Positions 10,044-23,285 of a stretch of 64,000 nt of DNA are shown one piece after another (the first letter of the stretch is position 1; the number at the start of each line of letters is the position of its first letter). The notes beneath the pieces are model-generated. The model was not told where the DNA came from, searched no databases, and saw nothing but the letters and a program-made list of their open reading frames with translations. The position numbers and the translations under genes were made by a program. Origin of the DNA: Acanthosepion esculentum (taxonomy: Eukaryota > Mollusca > Cephalopoda > Sepiida > Sepiidae); contig OZ038496.1 of NCBI GenBank assembly GCA_964036315.1, positions 17,786,533 to 17,850,532 on the forward strand, written 5' to 3'.

Positions 10044-10330
10044 TCTAGCCTTCATTTTCTTATTTAAGGGTGCATTAAAAGCAACAGTGATGTGGGTTCT
10101 AGAGTTTTCCGATGCTACTTTCGAGTGGGAGTGCATCTGGTGTGGAGGGGGTTTGGCAAAGTAACTCGAGCTAAGCAAGACCACTCATGAAAAATTCTCA
10201 GCTCTTTAAGTGGTGTAGGTATCAGGCACACAATGGTGCTAAGCTTTTAGTCATGCACAATGCACAAATCTAATTATTACTTTCAACCTGAAGGAGTCAA
10301 TATCTTTTAAACCCACATTGTCAAACACAT
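10044..10330. other. No feature seen
   Basis: Unique-looking sequence of balanced composition without a recognisable element. Confidence 0.35.
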
Positions 10331-10440
10331 ACCAAGGGTTGGGTTCATGGCTCACCTGGTAAAACCGTTGGTCTTTTTTTTGTCGGCTCTTGTTCAAGAA
10401 TTTGTCGAAGATTTGTTACAATCACCTTGAAAGTTGAACA
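10331..10440 (+). repeat. Possible tRNA-like SINE head
   Basis: TGGCTCACCTGGTAAAACC resembles a type 2 A box and TGTTCAAGAAT about 40 bases later resembles a B box. The rest has no clear tRNA fold, and the assignment is weak. Confidence 0.25.
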
Positions 10441-10688
10441 GCTTTTTGGGTATGATATAATTTTTTTTTCATCAATCTGTGTTGGATAAAAAAGAATTTA
10501 ATTGGAGTCTAGACCGATTATTTTTATTTTATTTTTTTAAACTGAAAGCAAATTTTTGCACTTTTTATTCATCAGAGTTAATTAATTTTTTCTGCTTGTA
10601 AAATCTGCAATATTTAACATTTTTATCTAATAGTTTATTGGTCACCTTCTGCCTGTCTTTCAAGAATTCAAGGATGCTTAGAAGTATA
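10441..10688. other. AT-rich flank, no feature seen
   Basis: AT-rich sequence with poly(T) runs before the inverted repeat. No supported gene. Confidence 0.35.
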
Positions 10689-11206
10689 GTACTTACATTA
10701 GTTGGACTATTGTCCTCATCTTTGTCACCATATTTGTCACAACGTTTCGGCCGTTGTACGCTCCCGCCTTCTTCAGGTGGTTGGAATTTCGAACTGAACC
10801 CTTTATTTCGATCACTGGGGTAGACTGTTCTAGTTCCACGAGCCATGTTTGATGGATGTCAGTTATCAGTTATCTCCTGCTAATTTTCCCTCTGAAAGTT
10901 CTCAAGGACACATGGCACAGTGGATAAAGGTGTTGGTTAGATCCAATGACAGACCCAAAGAGTGTGAGTTCAATACTCGGTTAAGGCAGTGGAGAACTTT
11001 CAGAGGAAAAATTAGTAGGAGATAATTGATAACTGACATCCATCAAACATGGCACGTAGAACTAGAACAGTCTACCCCAGTGATCGAAATAAAGGGTTCA
11101 GTTCGAAATTCCAACCACCTGAAGAACGCCAGAGCGTACAACGGCCGAAACGTTGTGACAAATAAGGTGACAAAGATGAGAACAATAGTCCGACTAATGT
11201 AAATAC
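10689..11206. mobile_element. 215-bp inverted repeat around a tRNA-like loop
   Basis: The left arm 10689-10903 and the right arm 10992-11206 are reverse complements of equal length (215 bp), with perhaps a dozen substitutions and no net length change. Each arm carries the CTGAAGA...CGAAACG module and a TTCAGTTCGAAATTCCAACC block. The 88-bp loop (10904-10991) is tRNA-like on the plus strand: A-box-like TGGCACAGTGGATAAAGG at about 10913 and B-box-like GAGTTCAATACTC at about 10967. A related but much smaller palindrome lies at 32726-32869. The 93-codon minus frame over the left arm has no recognisable product. I read it as a foldback element or a head-to-head pair of element tails joined through a tRNA-derived segment. 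Confidence 0.7.
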
Positions 11207-11329
11207 TGTGCATAATACCTCATCTCAGAAATATAGACAGGCTTAGAAGTATGTCTACCACATTTTCTTTGGCTATTTACGGGCTAATATCTCCACATAT
11301 TGAGTCAGTTCAGTGCCATACGTTATGCG

Positions 11330-11700
11330 AAATTGGTTGATCATATCTCTTTCGATCAATGATTGACTAAACAAGATTTTCCTAAAGTAGGTTGTTGTTT
11401 CTTTATGCAGTAGACAGGTTGCCAACCAAGGCTATAGGACACCATTCTCTGTCTCTCTGCCTCTCACTTCAATATGGGGCTACAAACACAATATTCCAGG
11501 TTTTGCTGCTATGGTATCTATAGCAACAAATTTTTTCATGGAATGGAGTTGCTAATCGCATGCGCTGACAGTATTGAATTTGGAGTTGTCGTTCTCCTTG
11601 ACTGGTTGCCAACCAAGGCTGAAGAGCCCAATCTGTCCAGTGTTTGATACATAGTTTTCGATTTAAAGATGAAATGTACCTGCCCACACACAAAATAAAG
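11330..11700. repeat. Dispersed repeat, relative of 2440-2600, with second half
   Basis: The first part (11360-11445) matches the order of blocks at 2490-2580. The second part (11480-11640) contains TGACTGGTTGCCAACCAAGG, repeating the GGTTGCCAACCAAGGCT phrase found at 11411, so the phrase occurs twice as a direct repeat about 195 bp apart. No coding capacity. Confidence 0.5.
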
Positions 11701-11733
11701 AATACACTTGATGCTTGGTACTTAGATTAAATT

Positions 11734-14308
11734 TTAGGGAAGTATTTAAGAACATAAAGCATTCAGCACTTTTTTCTAAGGCAAATCATTTTATTTGCTT
11801 GGTCCTTTGTTGAAACTTTGGGGAAGTATATAAGAACATAAAGCATTCAACACTCATTTCTAAGGCAAATCATTTTATTTCCTTGGTCCTTTGTTGAAAC
11901 TTTGGGGAAGTATTTAAGAACATAAAGCATTCAGCACTTTTTTCTAAGGCAAATCATTTTATTTGCTTGGTCCTTTGTTGAAACTTTGGGGAAGTATATA
12001 AGAACATAAAGCATTCAGCACTCATTTCTAAGGCAAATCATTTTATTTGCTTGGTCCTTTGTTGAAACTTTGTGGGAGTATATAAGAACATAAAGCATTC
12101 AGCACACATTTCTAAGGCAAATCATTTTATTTCCTTGGTCCTTTGTTGAAACTTTGGGGAAGTATATAAGAACATAAAGCATTCAGCACTTTTTTCTAAG
12201 GCAAATCATTTTATTTGCTTGGTCCTTTGTTGAAACTTTGGGGAAGTATATAAGAACATAAAGCATTCAACACTCATTTCTAAGGCAAATCATTTTATTT
12301 CCTTGGTCCTTTGTTGAAACTTTGGGGAAGTATTTAAGAACATAAAGCATTCAGCACTTTTTCTAAGGCAAATCATTTTATTTGCTTGGTCCTTTGTTGA
12401 AACTTTGGGGAAGTATATAAGAACATAAAGCATTCAGCACTCATTTCTAAGGCAAATCATTTTATTTGCTTGGTCCTTTGTTGAAACTTTGGGGGAGTAT
12501 ATAAGAACATAAAGCATTCAACACTCATTTCTAAGGCAAATCATTTTATTTCCTTGGTCCTTTGTTGAAACTTTGGGGAAGTATTTAAGAACATAAAGCA
12601 TTCAACACTCATTTCTAAGGCAAATCATTTTATTTCCTTGGTCCTTTGTTGAAACTTTGGGGAAGTATTTAAGAACATAAAGCATTCAGCATTTTTTTCT
12701 AAGGCAAATCATTTTATTTGCTTGGTCATTTGTTGAAACTTTGGGGAAGTATTTAAGAACATAAAGCATTCAGCACTCATTTCTAAGGCATATCATTTTA
12801 TTTGCTTGGTCCTTTGTTGAAACTTTGGGGGAGTATATAAGAACATAAAGCATTCAACACTCATTTCTAAGGCAAATCATTTTATTTCCTTGGCCCTTTG
12901 TTGAAACTTTCGGGAAGTATTTAAGAACATAAAGCATTCAGCACTTTTTTCTAAGGCAAATCATTTTATTTGCTTGGTCCTTTGTTGAAACTTTGGGGAA
13001 GTATATAAGAACATAAAGCATTCAGCACTCATTTCTAAGGCAAATCATTTTATTTGCTTGGTCCTTTGTTGAAACTTTGGGGAAGTATATAAGAACATAA
13101 AGCATTCAACACTCATTTCTAAGGCAAATCATTTTATTTCCTTGGTCCTTTGTTGAAACTTTGGGGAAGTATTTAAGAACATAAAGCATTCAGCACTCAT
13201 TTCTAAGGCATATCATTTTATTTGCTTGGTCCTTTGTTGAAACTTTGGGGGAGTATATAAGAACATAAAGCATTCAACACTCATTTCTAAGACAAATCAT
13301 TTTATTTCCTTGGTCCTTTGTTGAAACTTTGGGGAAGTATTTAAGAACATAAAGCATTCAGCACTTTTTTCTAAGGCAAATCATTTTATTTGCTTGGTCC
13401 TTTGTTGAAACTTTGGGGAAGTATTTAAGAACATAAAGCATTCAGCACTCATTTCTAAGGCATATCATTTTATTTGCTTGGTCCTTTGTTGAAACTTTGG
13501 GGGAGTATATAAGAACATAAAGCATTCAACACTCATTTCTACGGCAAATCATTTTATTTCCTTGGTCCTTTGTTGAAACTTTCGGGAAGTATTTAAGAAC
13601 ATAAAGCATTCAGCACTTTTTTCTAAGGCAAATCATTTTATTTGCTTGGTCCTTTGTTGAAACTTTGGGGAAGTATATAAGAACATAAAGCATTCAGCAC
13701 TCATTTCTAAGGCATATTATTTTATTTGCTTGGTCCTTTGTTGAAACTTTGGGGGAGTATATAAGAACATAAAGCATTCAACACTCATTTCTAAGGCAAA
13801 TCATTTTATTTGCTTGGTCCTTTGTTGAAACTTTGGGGGAGTATATAAGAACATAAAGCATTCAGCACTTTTTTCTAAGGAAAATCATTTTATTTGCTTG
13901 GTCCTTTGTTGAAACTTTGGGGGAGTATATAAGAACATAAAGCATTCGACACTCATTTCTAAGGCAAATCATTTTATTTGCTTGGTCCTTTGTTGAAACT
14001 TTGGGGAAGTATGTAAGAACATAAAGCATTCAGCACTCTTTTCTAAGGCAAATCATTTTATTTCCTTCGACCTTTGTTGAAACTTTGGGGAAGTATATAA
14101 GAACATAAAGCATTCAGCACTTTTTTCTAAGGAAAATCATTTTATTTGTTTGGTCCTTTGTTGAAACTTTGGGGGAGTATATAAGAACATAAAGCATTCA
14201 ACACTCATTTCTAAGGCAAATCATTTTATTTGCTTGGTCCTTTGTTGAAACTTTGGGGAAGTATGTAAGAACATAAAGCATTCAGCACTCTTTTCTAAGG
14301 CAAATTTT
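11734..14308. repeat. 84-bp satellite array, 31 copies
   Basis: The landmark AAGTAT begins at 11740, then 11824, and so on to 14259, giving 30 intervals of 84 bp with one 1-base deletion (near 12358). Each monomer contains GTATATAAGAACATAAAGC, ATTCAGCACTCATTTCTAAG, GCAAATCATTTTATTTGCTT and GGTCCTTTGTTGAAACTTTG. Main variants are TATATAAG or TATTTAAG, CAGCAC or CAACAC, TCATTT or TTTTTT, and TTTGCTTGG or TTTCCTTGG. These co-vary in short series, indicating dimer or oligomer duplications. No open frame of interest. Confidence 0.97.
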
Positions 14309-14433
14309 ATTTGTGCCTATCAAGTGAGCTGAAGTAATTATTTATCTTTTTGTATCAACTGTACAGAGTTTATATCTCACAAAGAATTTCTTACCTGGAT
14401 CAAACTGGCCATGATGCCAAATATCATATTCCT
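14309..14433. other. Junction between two satellites
   Basis: About 125 bp of unique sequence separates the 84-bp array from the first diverged 116-bp unit. Confidence 0.6.
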
Positions 14434-17400
14434 GTGGTGACATTTGACATCTATTGATCCACTGGCTTTACACCTCTTGTGAAATATCGGAGATCAAATA
14501 GTTCACGATAGTTGGTTCCAAACAAATAGCCTAATCGCTTTATGAAATCTCTGGTGACACTTGACATCTATTGATCCACTGGCTTGACAGCTCTTGTGAA
14601 ATATCAGAGATCAAAAAGTTCATGATAGTTGGTTCCAAACAAGTAGCATATTCCCTTTCTGAAATTGTGGTGACATTTGACATCTATTGATCCACTGGAT
14701 TGACACCTCTTGTGAAATATCAGAGATCAAAAGGTTCATGATTGTTGGTTCCAAACAAATAGCATATTCCCTTTCTGAAATTGTGGTGACATTTGACATC
14801 TATTGATCCACTGGCTTGACAGCTCTTGTGAAATATCAGAGATCAAAAGGTTCATGATTGTTGGTTCCAAACAAGTAGCATATTCCCTTTCTGAAATTGT
14901 GGTGACATTTGACATCTATTGATCCACTGGATTGACACCTCTTGTGAAATATCAGAGATCAAAAGGTTCATGATTGTTGGTTCCAAACAAATAGCATATT
15001 CCCTTTCTGAAATTGTGGTGACATTTGACATCTATTGATCCACTGGATTGACACCTCTTGTGAAATATCAGAGATCAAAAAGTTCATGATAGTTGTTTCC
15101 AAACAAATAGCATATTCCCTTTCTGAAATTGTGGTGACATTTGACATCTATTGATCCACTGGATTGACACCTCTTGTGAAATATCAGAGATCAAAAAGTT
15201 CATGATTGTTGGTTCCAAACAAATAGCATATTCCCTTTCTGAAATTGTGGTGACATTTGACATCTATTGATCCACTGGATTGACACCTCTTGTGAAATAT
15301 CAGAGATCAAAAAGTTCATGATAGTTGTTTCCAAACAAATAGCATATTCCCTTTCTGAAATTGTGGTGACATTTGACATCTATTGATCCACTGGATTGAC
15401 ACCTCTTGTGAAATATCAGAGATCAAAAAGTTCATGATAGTTGTTTCCAAACAAATAGCATATTCCCTTTCTGAAATTGTGGTGACATTTGACATCTATT
15501 GATCCACTGGATTGACACCTCTTGTGAAATATCAGAGATCAAAAGGTTCATGATTGTTGGTTCCAAACAAATAGCATATTCCCTTTCTGAAATTGTGGTG
15601 ACATTTGACATCTATTGATCCACTGGATTGACACCTCTTGTGAAATATCAGAGATCAAAAGGTTCATGATAGTTGTTTCCAAACAAATAGCATATTCCCT
15701 TTCTGAAATTGTGGTGACATTTGACATCTATTGATCCACTGGATTGACACCTCTTGTGAAATATCAGAGATCAAAAAGTTCATGATTGTTGGTTCCAAAC
15801 AAATAGCATATTCCCTTTCTGAAATTGTGGTGACATTTGACATCTATTGATCCACTGGATTGACACCTCTTGTGAAATATCAGAGATCAAAAAGTTCATG
15901 ATAGTTGTTTCCAAACAAATAGCATATTCCCTTTCTGAAATTGTGGTGACATTTGACATCTATTGATCCACTGGATTGACACCTCTTGTGAAATATCAGA
16001 GATCAAAAGGTTCATGATTGTTGGTTCCAAACAAATAGCATATTCCCTTTCTGAAATTGTGGTGACATTTGACATCTATTGATCCACTGGATTGACACCT
16101 CTTGTGAAATATCAGAGATCAAAAAGTTCATGATAGTTGTTTCCAAACAAATAGCATATTCCCTTTCTGAAATTGTGGTGACATTTGACATCTATTGATC
16201 CACTGGATTGACACCTCTTGTGAAATATCAGAGATCAAAAGGTTCATGATTGTTGGTTCCAAACAAATAGCATATTCCCTTTCTGAAATTGTGGTGACAT
16301 TTGACATCTATTGATCCACTGGATTGACACCTCTTGTGAAATATCAGAGATCAAAATGTTCATGATAGTTGTTTCCAAACAAATAGCATATTCCCTTTCT
16401 GAAATTGTGGTGACATTTGACATCTATTGATCCACTGGATTGACACCTCTTGTGAAATATCAGAGATCAAAAGGTTCATGATTGTTGGTTCCAAACAAAT
16501 AGCATATTCCCTTTCTGAAATTGTGGTGACATTTGACATCTATTGATCCACTGGATTGACACCTCTTGTGAAATATCAGAGATCAAAAGGTTCATGATTG
16601 TTGGTTCCAAACAAATAGCATATTCCCTTTCTGAAATTGTGGTGACATTTGACATCTATTGATCCACTGGATTGACACCTCTTGTGAAATATCAGAGATC
16701 AAAAGGTTCATGATTGTTGGTTCCAAACAAATAGCATATTCCCTTTCTGAAATTGTGGTGACATTTGACATCTATTGATCCACTGGATTGACACCTCTTG
16801 TGAAATATCAGAGATCAAAAGGTTCATGATTGTTGGTTCCAAACAAATAGCATATTCCCTTTCTGAAATTGTGGTGACATTTGACATCTATTGATCCACT
16901 GGATTGACACCTCTTGTGAAATATCAGAGATCAAAAGGTTCATGATTGTTGGTTCCAAACAAATAGCATATTCCCTTTCTGAAATTGTGGTGACATTTGA
17001 CATCTATTGATCCACTGGATTGACACCTCTTGTGAAATATCAGAGATCAAAAAGTTCATGATAGTTGTTTCCAAACAAATAGCATATTCCCTTTCTGAAA
17101 TTGTGGTGACATTTGACATCTATTGATCCACTGGATTGACACCTCTTGTGAAATATCAGAGATCAAAAAGTTCATGATAGTTGTTTCCAAACAAATAGCA
17201 TATTCCCTTTCTGAAATTGTGGTGACATTTGACATCTATTGATCCACTGGATTGACACCTCTTGTGAAATATCAGAGATCAAAAGGTTCATGATTGTTGG
17301 TTCCAAACAAATAGCATATTCCCTTTCTGAAATTGTGGTGACATTTGACATCTATTGATCCACTGGATTGACACCTCTTGTGAAATATCAGAGATCAAAA

Positions 17401-20400
17401 GGTTCATGATTGTTGGTTCCAAACAAATAGCATATTCCCTTTCTGAAATTGTGGTGACATTTGACATCTATTGATCCACTGGATTGACACCTCTTGTGAA
17501 ATATCAGAGATCAAAAAGTTCATGATAGTTGTTTCCAAACAAATAGCATATTCCCTTTCTGAAATTGTGGTGACATTTGACATCTATTGATCCACTGGAT
17601 TGACACCTCTTGTGAAATATCAGAGATCAAAAAGTTCATGATAGTTGTTTCCAAACAAATAGCATATTCCCTTTCTGAAATTGTGGTGACATTTGACATC
17701 TATTGATCCACTGGATTGACACCTCTTGTGAAATATCAGAGATCAAAAGGTTCATGATTGTTGGTTCCAAACAAATAGCATATTCCCTTTCTGAAATTGT
17801 GGTGACATTTGACATCTATTGATCCACTGGATTGACACCTCTTGTGAAATATCAGAGATCAAAAGGTTCATGATTGTTGGTTCCAAACAAATAGCATATT
17901 CCCTTTCTGAAATTGTGGTGACATTTGACATCTATTGATCCACTGGATTGACACCTCTTGTGAAATATCAGAGATCAAAAGGTTCATGATTGTTGGTTCC
18001 AAACAAATAGCATATTCCCTTTCTGAAATTGTGGTGACATTTGACATCTATTGATCCACTGGATTGACACCTCTTGTGAAATATCAGAGATCAAAAGGTT
18101 CATGATTGTTGGTTCCAAACAAATAGCATATTCCCTTTCTGAAATTGTGGTGACATTTGACATCTATTGATCCACTGGATTGACACCTCTTGTGAAATAT
18201 CAGAGATCAAAAGGTTCATGATTGTTGGTTCCAAACAAATAGCATATTCCCTTTCTGAAATTGTGGTGACATTTGACATCTATTGATCCACTGGATTGAC
18301 ACCTCTTGTGAAATATCAGAGATCAAAAAGTTCATGATTGTTGGTTCCAAACAAATAGCATATTCCCTTTCTGAAATTGTGGTGACATTTGACATCTATT
18401 GATCCACTGGATTGACACCTCTTGTGAAATATCAGAGATCAAAAGGTTCATGATTGTTGGTTCCAAACAAATAGCATATTCCCTTTCTGAAATTGTGGTG
18501 ACATTTGACATCTATTGATCCACTGGATTGACACCTCTTGTGAAATATCAGAGATCAAAAGGTTCATGATTGTTGGTTCCAAACAAATAGCATATTCCCT
18601 TTCTGAAATTGTGGTGATATTTGACATCTATTGATCCACTGGATTGACACCTCTTGTGAAATATCAGAGATCAAAAGGTTCATGATTGTTGGTTCCAAAC
18701 AAATAGCATATTCCCTTTCTGAAATTGTGGTGACATTTGACATCTATTGATCCACTGGATTGACACCTCTTGTGAAATATCAGAGATCAAAAGGTTCATG
18801 ATTGTTGGTTCCAAACAAATAGCATATTCCCTTTCTGAAATTGTGGTGACATTTGACATCTATTGATCCACTGGATTGACACCTCTTGTGAAATATCAGA
18901 GATCAAAAGGTTCATGATTGTTGGTTCCAAACAAATAGCATATTCCCTTTCTGAAATTGTGGTGACATTTGACATCTATTGATCCACTGGATTGACACCT
19001 CTTGTGAAATATCAGAGATCAAAAGGTTCATGATTGTTGGTTCCAAACAAATAGCATATTCCCTTTCTGAAATTGTGGTGACATTTGACATCTATTGATC
19101 CACTGGATTGACACCTCTTGTGAAATATCAGAGATCAAAAAGTTCATGATAGTTGTTTCCAAACAAATAGCATATTCCCTTTCTGAAATTGTGGTGACAT
19201 TTGACATCTATTGATCCACTGGATTGACACCTCTTGTGAAATATCAGAGATCAAAAGGTTCATGATTGTTGGTTCCAAACAAATAGCATATTCCCTTTCT
19301 GAAATTGTGGTGACATTTGACATCTATTGATCCACTGGATTGACACCTCTTGTGAAATATCAGAGATCAAAAGGTTCATGATTGTTGGTTCCAAACAAAT
19401 AGCATATTCCCTTTCTGAAATTGTGGTGACATTTGACATCTATTGATCCACTGGATTGACACCTCTTGTGAAATATCAGAGATCAAAAGGTTTATGATTG
19501 TTGGTTCCAAACAAATAGCATATTCCCTTTCTGAAATTGTGGTGACATTTGACATCTATTGATCCACTGGATTGACACCTCTTGTGAAATATCAGAGATC
19601 AAAAGGTTCATGATTGTTGGTTCCAAACAAATAGCATATTCCCTTTCTGAAATTGTGGTGACATTTGACATCTATTGATCCACTGGATTGACACCTCTTG
19701 TGAAATATCAGAGATCAAAAAGTTCATGATAGTTGTTTCCAAACAAATAGCATATTCCCTTTCTGAAATTGTGGTGACATTTGACATCTATTGATCCACT
19801 GGATTGACACCTCTTGTGAAATATCAGAGATCAAAAAGTTCATGATAGTTGTTTCCAAACAAATAGCATATTCCCTTTCTGAAATTGTGGTGACATTTGA
19901 CATCTATTGATCCACTGGATTGACACCTCTTGTGAAATATCAGAGATCAAAAGGTTCATGATTGTTGGTTCCAAACAAATAGCATATTCCCTTTCTGAAA
20001 TTGTGGTGACATTTGACATCTATTGATCCACTGGATTGACACCTCTTGTGAAATATCAGAGATCAAAAGTTCATGATAGTTGTTTCCAAACAAATAGCAT
20101 ATTCCCTTTCTGAAATTGTGGTGACATTTGACATCTATTGATCCACTGGATTGACACCTCTTGTGAAATATCAGAGATCAAAAAGTTCATGATAGTTGTT
20201 TCCAAACAAATAGCATATTCCCTTTCTGAAATTGTGGTGACATTTGACATCTATTGATCCACTGGATTGACACCTCTTGTGAAATATCAGAGATCAAAAA
20301 GTTCATGATAGTTGTTTCCAAACAAATAGCATATTCCCTTTCTGAAATTGTGGTGACATTTGACATCTATTGATCCACTGGATTGACACCTCTTGTGAAA

Positions 20401-23145
20401 TATCAGAGATCAAAAGGTTCATGATTGTTGGTTCCAAACAAATAGCATATTCCCTTTCTGAAATTGTGGTGACATTTGACATCTATTGATCCACTGGATT
20501 GACACCTCTTGTGAAATATCAGAGATCAAAAGGTTTATGATTGTTGGTTCCAAACAAATAGCATATTCCCTTTCTGAAATTGTGGTGACATTTGACATCT
20601 ATTGATCCACTGGATTGACACCTCTTGTGAAATATCAGAGATCAAAAGGTTCATGATTGTTGGTTCCAAACAAATAGCATATTCCCTTTCTGAAATTGTG
20701 GTGACATTTGACATCTATTGATCCACTGGATTGACACCTCTTGTGAAATATCAGAGATCAAAAGGTTTATGATTGTTGGTTCCAAACAAATAGCATATTC
20801 CCTTTCTGAAATTGTGGTGACATTTGACATCTATTGATCCACTGGATTGACACCTCTTGTGAAATATCAGAGATCAAAAGGTTCATGATTGTTGGTTCCA
20901 AACAAATAGCATATTCCCTTTCTGAAATTGTGGTGACATTTGACATCTATTGATCCACTGGATTGACACCTCTTGTGAAATATCAGAGATCAAAAAGTTC
21001 ATGATTGTTGGTTCCAAACAAATAGCATATTCCCTTTCTGAAATTGTGGTGACATTTGACATCTATTGATCCACTGGATTGACACCTCTTGTGAAATATC
21101 AGAGATCAAAAGGTTCATGATTGTTGGTTCCAAACAAATAGCATATTCCCTTTCTGAAATTGTGGTGACATTTGACATCTATTGATCCACTGGATTGACA
21201 CCTCTTGTGAAATATCAGAGATCAAAAAGTTCATGATAGTTGTTTCCAAACAAATAGCATATTCCCTTTCTGAAATTGTGGTGACATTTGACATCTATTG
21301 ATCCACTGGATTGACACCTCTTGTGAAATATCAGAGATCAAAAAGTTCATGATAGTTGTTTCCAAACAAATAGCATATTCCCTTTCTGAAATTGTGGTGA
21401 CATTTGACATCTATTGATCCACTGGATTGACACCTCTTGTGAAATATCAGAGATCAAAAGGTTCATGATTGTTGGTTCCAAACAAATAGCATATTCCCTT
21501 TCTGAAATTGTGATGACATTTGACATCTATTGATCCACTGGATTGACACCTCTTGTGAAATATCAGAGATCAAAAAGTTCATGATAGTTGTTTCCAAACA
21601 AATAGCATATTCCCTTTCTGAAATTGTGGTGACATTTGACATCTATTGATCCACTGGATTGACACCTCTTGTGAAATATCAGAGATCAAAAAGTTCATGA
21701 TAGTTGTTTCCAAACAAATAGCATATTCCCTTTCTGAAATTGTGGTGACATTTGACATCTATTGATCCACTGGATTGACACCTCTTGTGAAATATCAGAG
21801 ATCAAAAAGTTCATGATAGTTGTTTCCAAACAAATAGCATATTCCCTTTCTGAAATTGTGGTGACATTTGACATCTATTGATCCACTGGATTGACACCTC
21901 TTGTGAAATATCAGAGATCAAAAGGTTCATGATTGTTGGTTCCAAACAAATAGCATATTCCCTTTCTGAAATTGTGGTGACATTTGACATCTATTGATCC
22001 ACTGGATTGACACCTCTTGTGAAATATCAGAGATCAAAAAGTTCATGATAGTTGTTTCCAAACAAATAGCATATTCCCTTTCTGAAATTGTGGTGACATT
22101 TGACATCTATTGATCCACTGGATTGACACCTCTTGTGAAATATCAGAGATCAAAAGGTTCATGATTGTTGGTTCCAAACAAATAGCATATTCCCTTTCTG
22201 AAATTGTGGTGACATTTGACATCTATTGATCCACTGGATTGACACCTCTTGTGAAATATCAGAGATCAAAAAGTTCATGATAGTTGTTTCCAAACAAATA
22301 GCATATTCCCTTTCTGAAATTGTGGTGACATTTGACATCTATTGATCCACTGGATTGACACCTCTTGTGAAATATCAGAGATCAAAAAGTTCATGATAGT
22401 TGTTTCCAAACAAATAGCATATTCCCTTTCTGAAATTGTGGTGACATTTGACATCTATTGATCCACTGGATTGACACCTCTTGTGAAATATCAGAGATCA
22501 AAAAGTTCATGATTGTTGGTTCCAAACAAATAGCATATTCCCTTTCTGAAATTGTGGTGACATTTGACATCTATTGATCCACTGGATTGACACCTCTTGT
22601 GAAATATCAGAGATCAAAAGGTTCATGATTGTTGGTTCCAAACAAATAGCATATTCCCTTTCTGAAATTGTGGTGACATTTGACATCTATTGATCCACTG
22701 GATTGACACCTCTTGTGAAATATCAGAGATCAAAAAGTTCATGATAGTTGTTTCCAAACAAATAGCATATTCCCTTTCTGAAATTGTGGTGACATTTGAC
22801 ATCTATTGATCCACTGGATTGACACCTCTTGTGAAATATCAGAGATCAAAAAGTTCATGATAGTTGTTTCCAAACAAATAGCATATTCCCTTTCTGAAAT
22901 TGTGGTGACATTTGACATCTATTGATCCACTGGATTGACACCTCTTGTGAAATATCAGAGATCAAAAAGTTCATGATAGTTGTTTCCAAACAAATAGCAT
23001 ATTCCCTTTCTGAAATTGTGGTGACATTTGACATCTATTGATCCACTGGTTTGACTGCTCTTGTGAAATATTTAGAGATCAAACATTTTATGATAGTTGG
23101 TTCCAAGCAAATAGCATATTACCTTTCTGAAATTTGACATCCTTG
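14434..23145. repeat. 116-bp satellite array, about 75 copies
   Basis: Monomer landmarks are GTGGTGACATTTGACATCTA, TTGATCCACTGGATTGACAC, CTCTTGTGAAATATCAGAGA, then TTCCAAACAAATAGCATATT. The landmark GAAATTG is spaced exactly 116 bp over 72 intervals from 14661 to 23012, apart from one 1-base deletion near 20068. Two subtypes interdigitate: one with AAAGGTTCATGATTGTTGG and one with AAAAGTTCATGATAGTTGT, plus recombinant combinations. Edge units (14434-14660 and 23040-23145) are clearly more diverged than the interior, as expected if unequal exchange homogenises the centre. No coding potential and no relation to CRISPR arrays (no unique spacers). Confidence 0.97.
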
Positions 23146-23155
23146 ATTTAGAATT

Positions 23156-23195
23156 TCTTTCTTTCTTTCTTTCTTTCTTTCTTTCCTTTCTCTTT
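23156..23195. repeat. (TTTC)n microsatellite
   Basis: About eight TTTC units immediately after the satellite edge. Confidence 0.9.
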
Positions 23196-23199
23196 AATA

Positions 23200-23285
23200 G
23201 TATATTTTTCTCATATTCTCTGATATTCAATAACCCATTTCATCCTGGTGGCTTTATTGCCTTGCTTGTGGTGAAATGATAAACA
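23200..23285 (+). mobile_element. 3' tip of the resident non-LTR retrotransposon family
   Basis: Only the terminal part is present: AATAACCCATTTCATCCTGG, TGGCTTTATTGCCTTGCTTG, GTGGTGAAATGAT, then an A-rich end. It matches the 3' termini at 25325-25370, 37285-37330, 62130-62180 and 63930-63985, and in reverse orientation those at 30906, 33744, 34566, 37517 and 38736. This is typical severe 5' truncation. Confidence 0.7.

Noticed and set aside
7905..10164. Ser-Ile-Tyr-Leu repeat proteins
   Set aside because: Direct translation of CTAT tetranucleotide runs; they appear in overlapping frames.
14434..23145. CRISPR-like array
   Set aside because: The repeats are contiguous 116-bp monomers with no unique spacers, in an animal-type genome.
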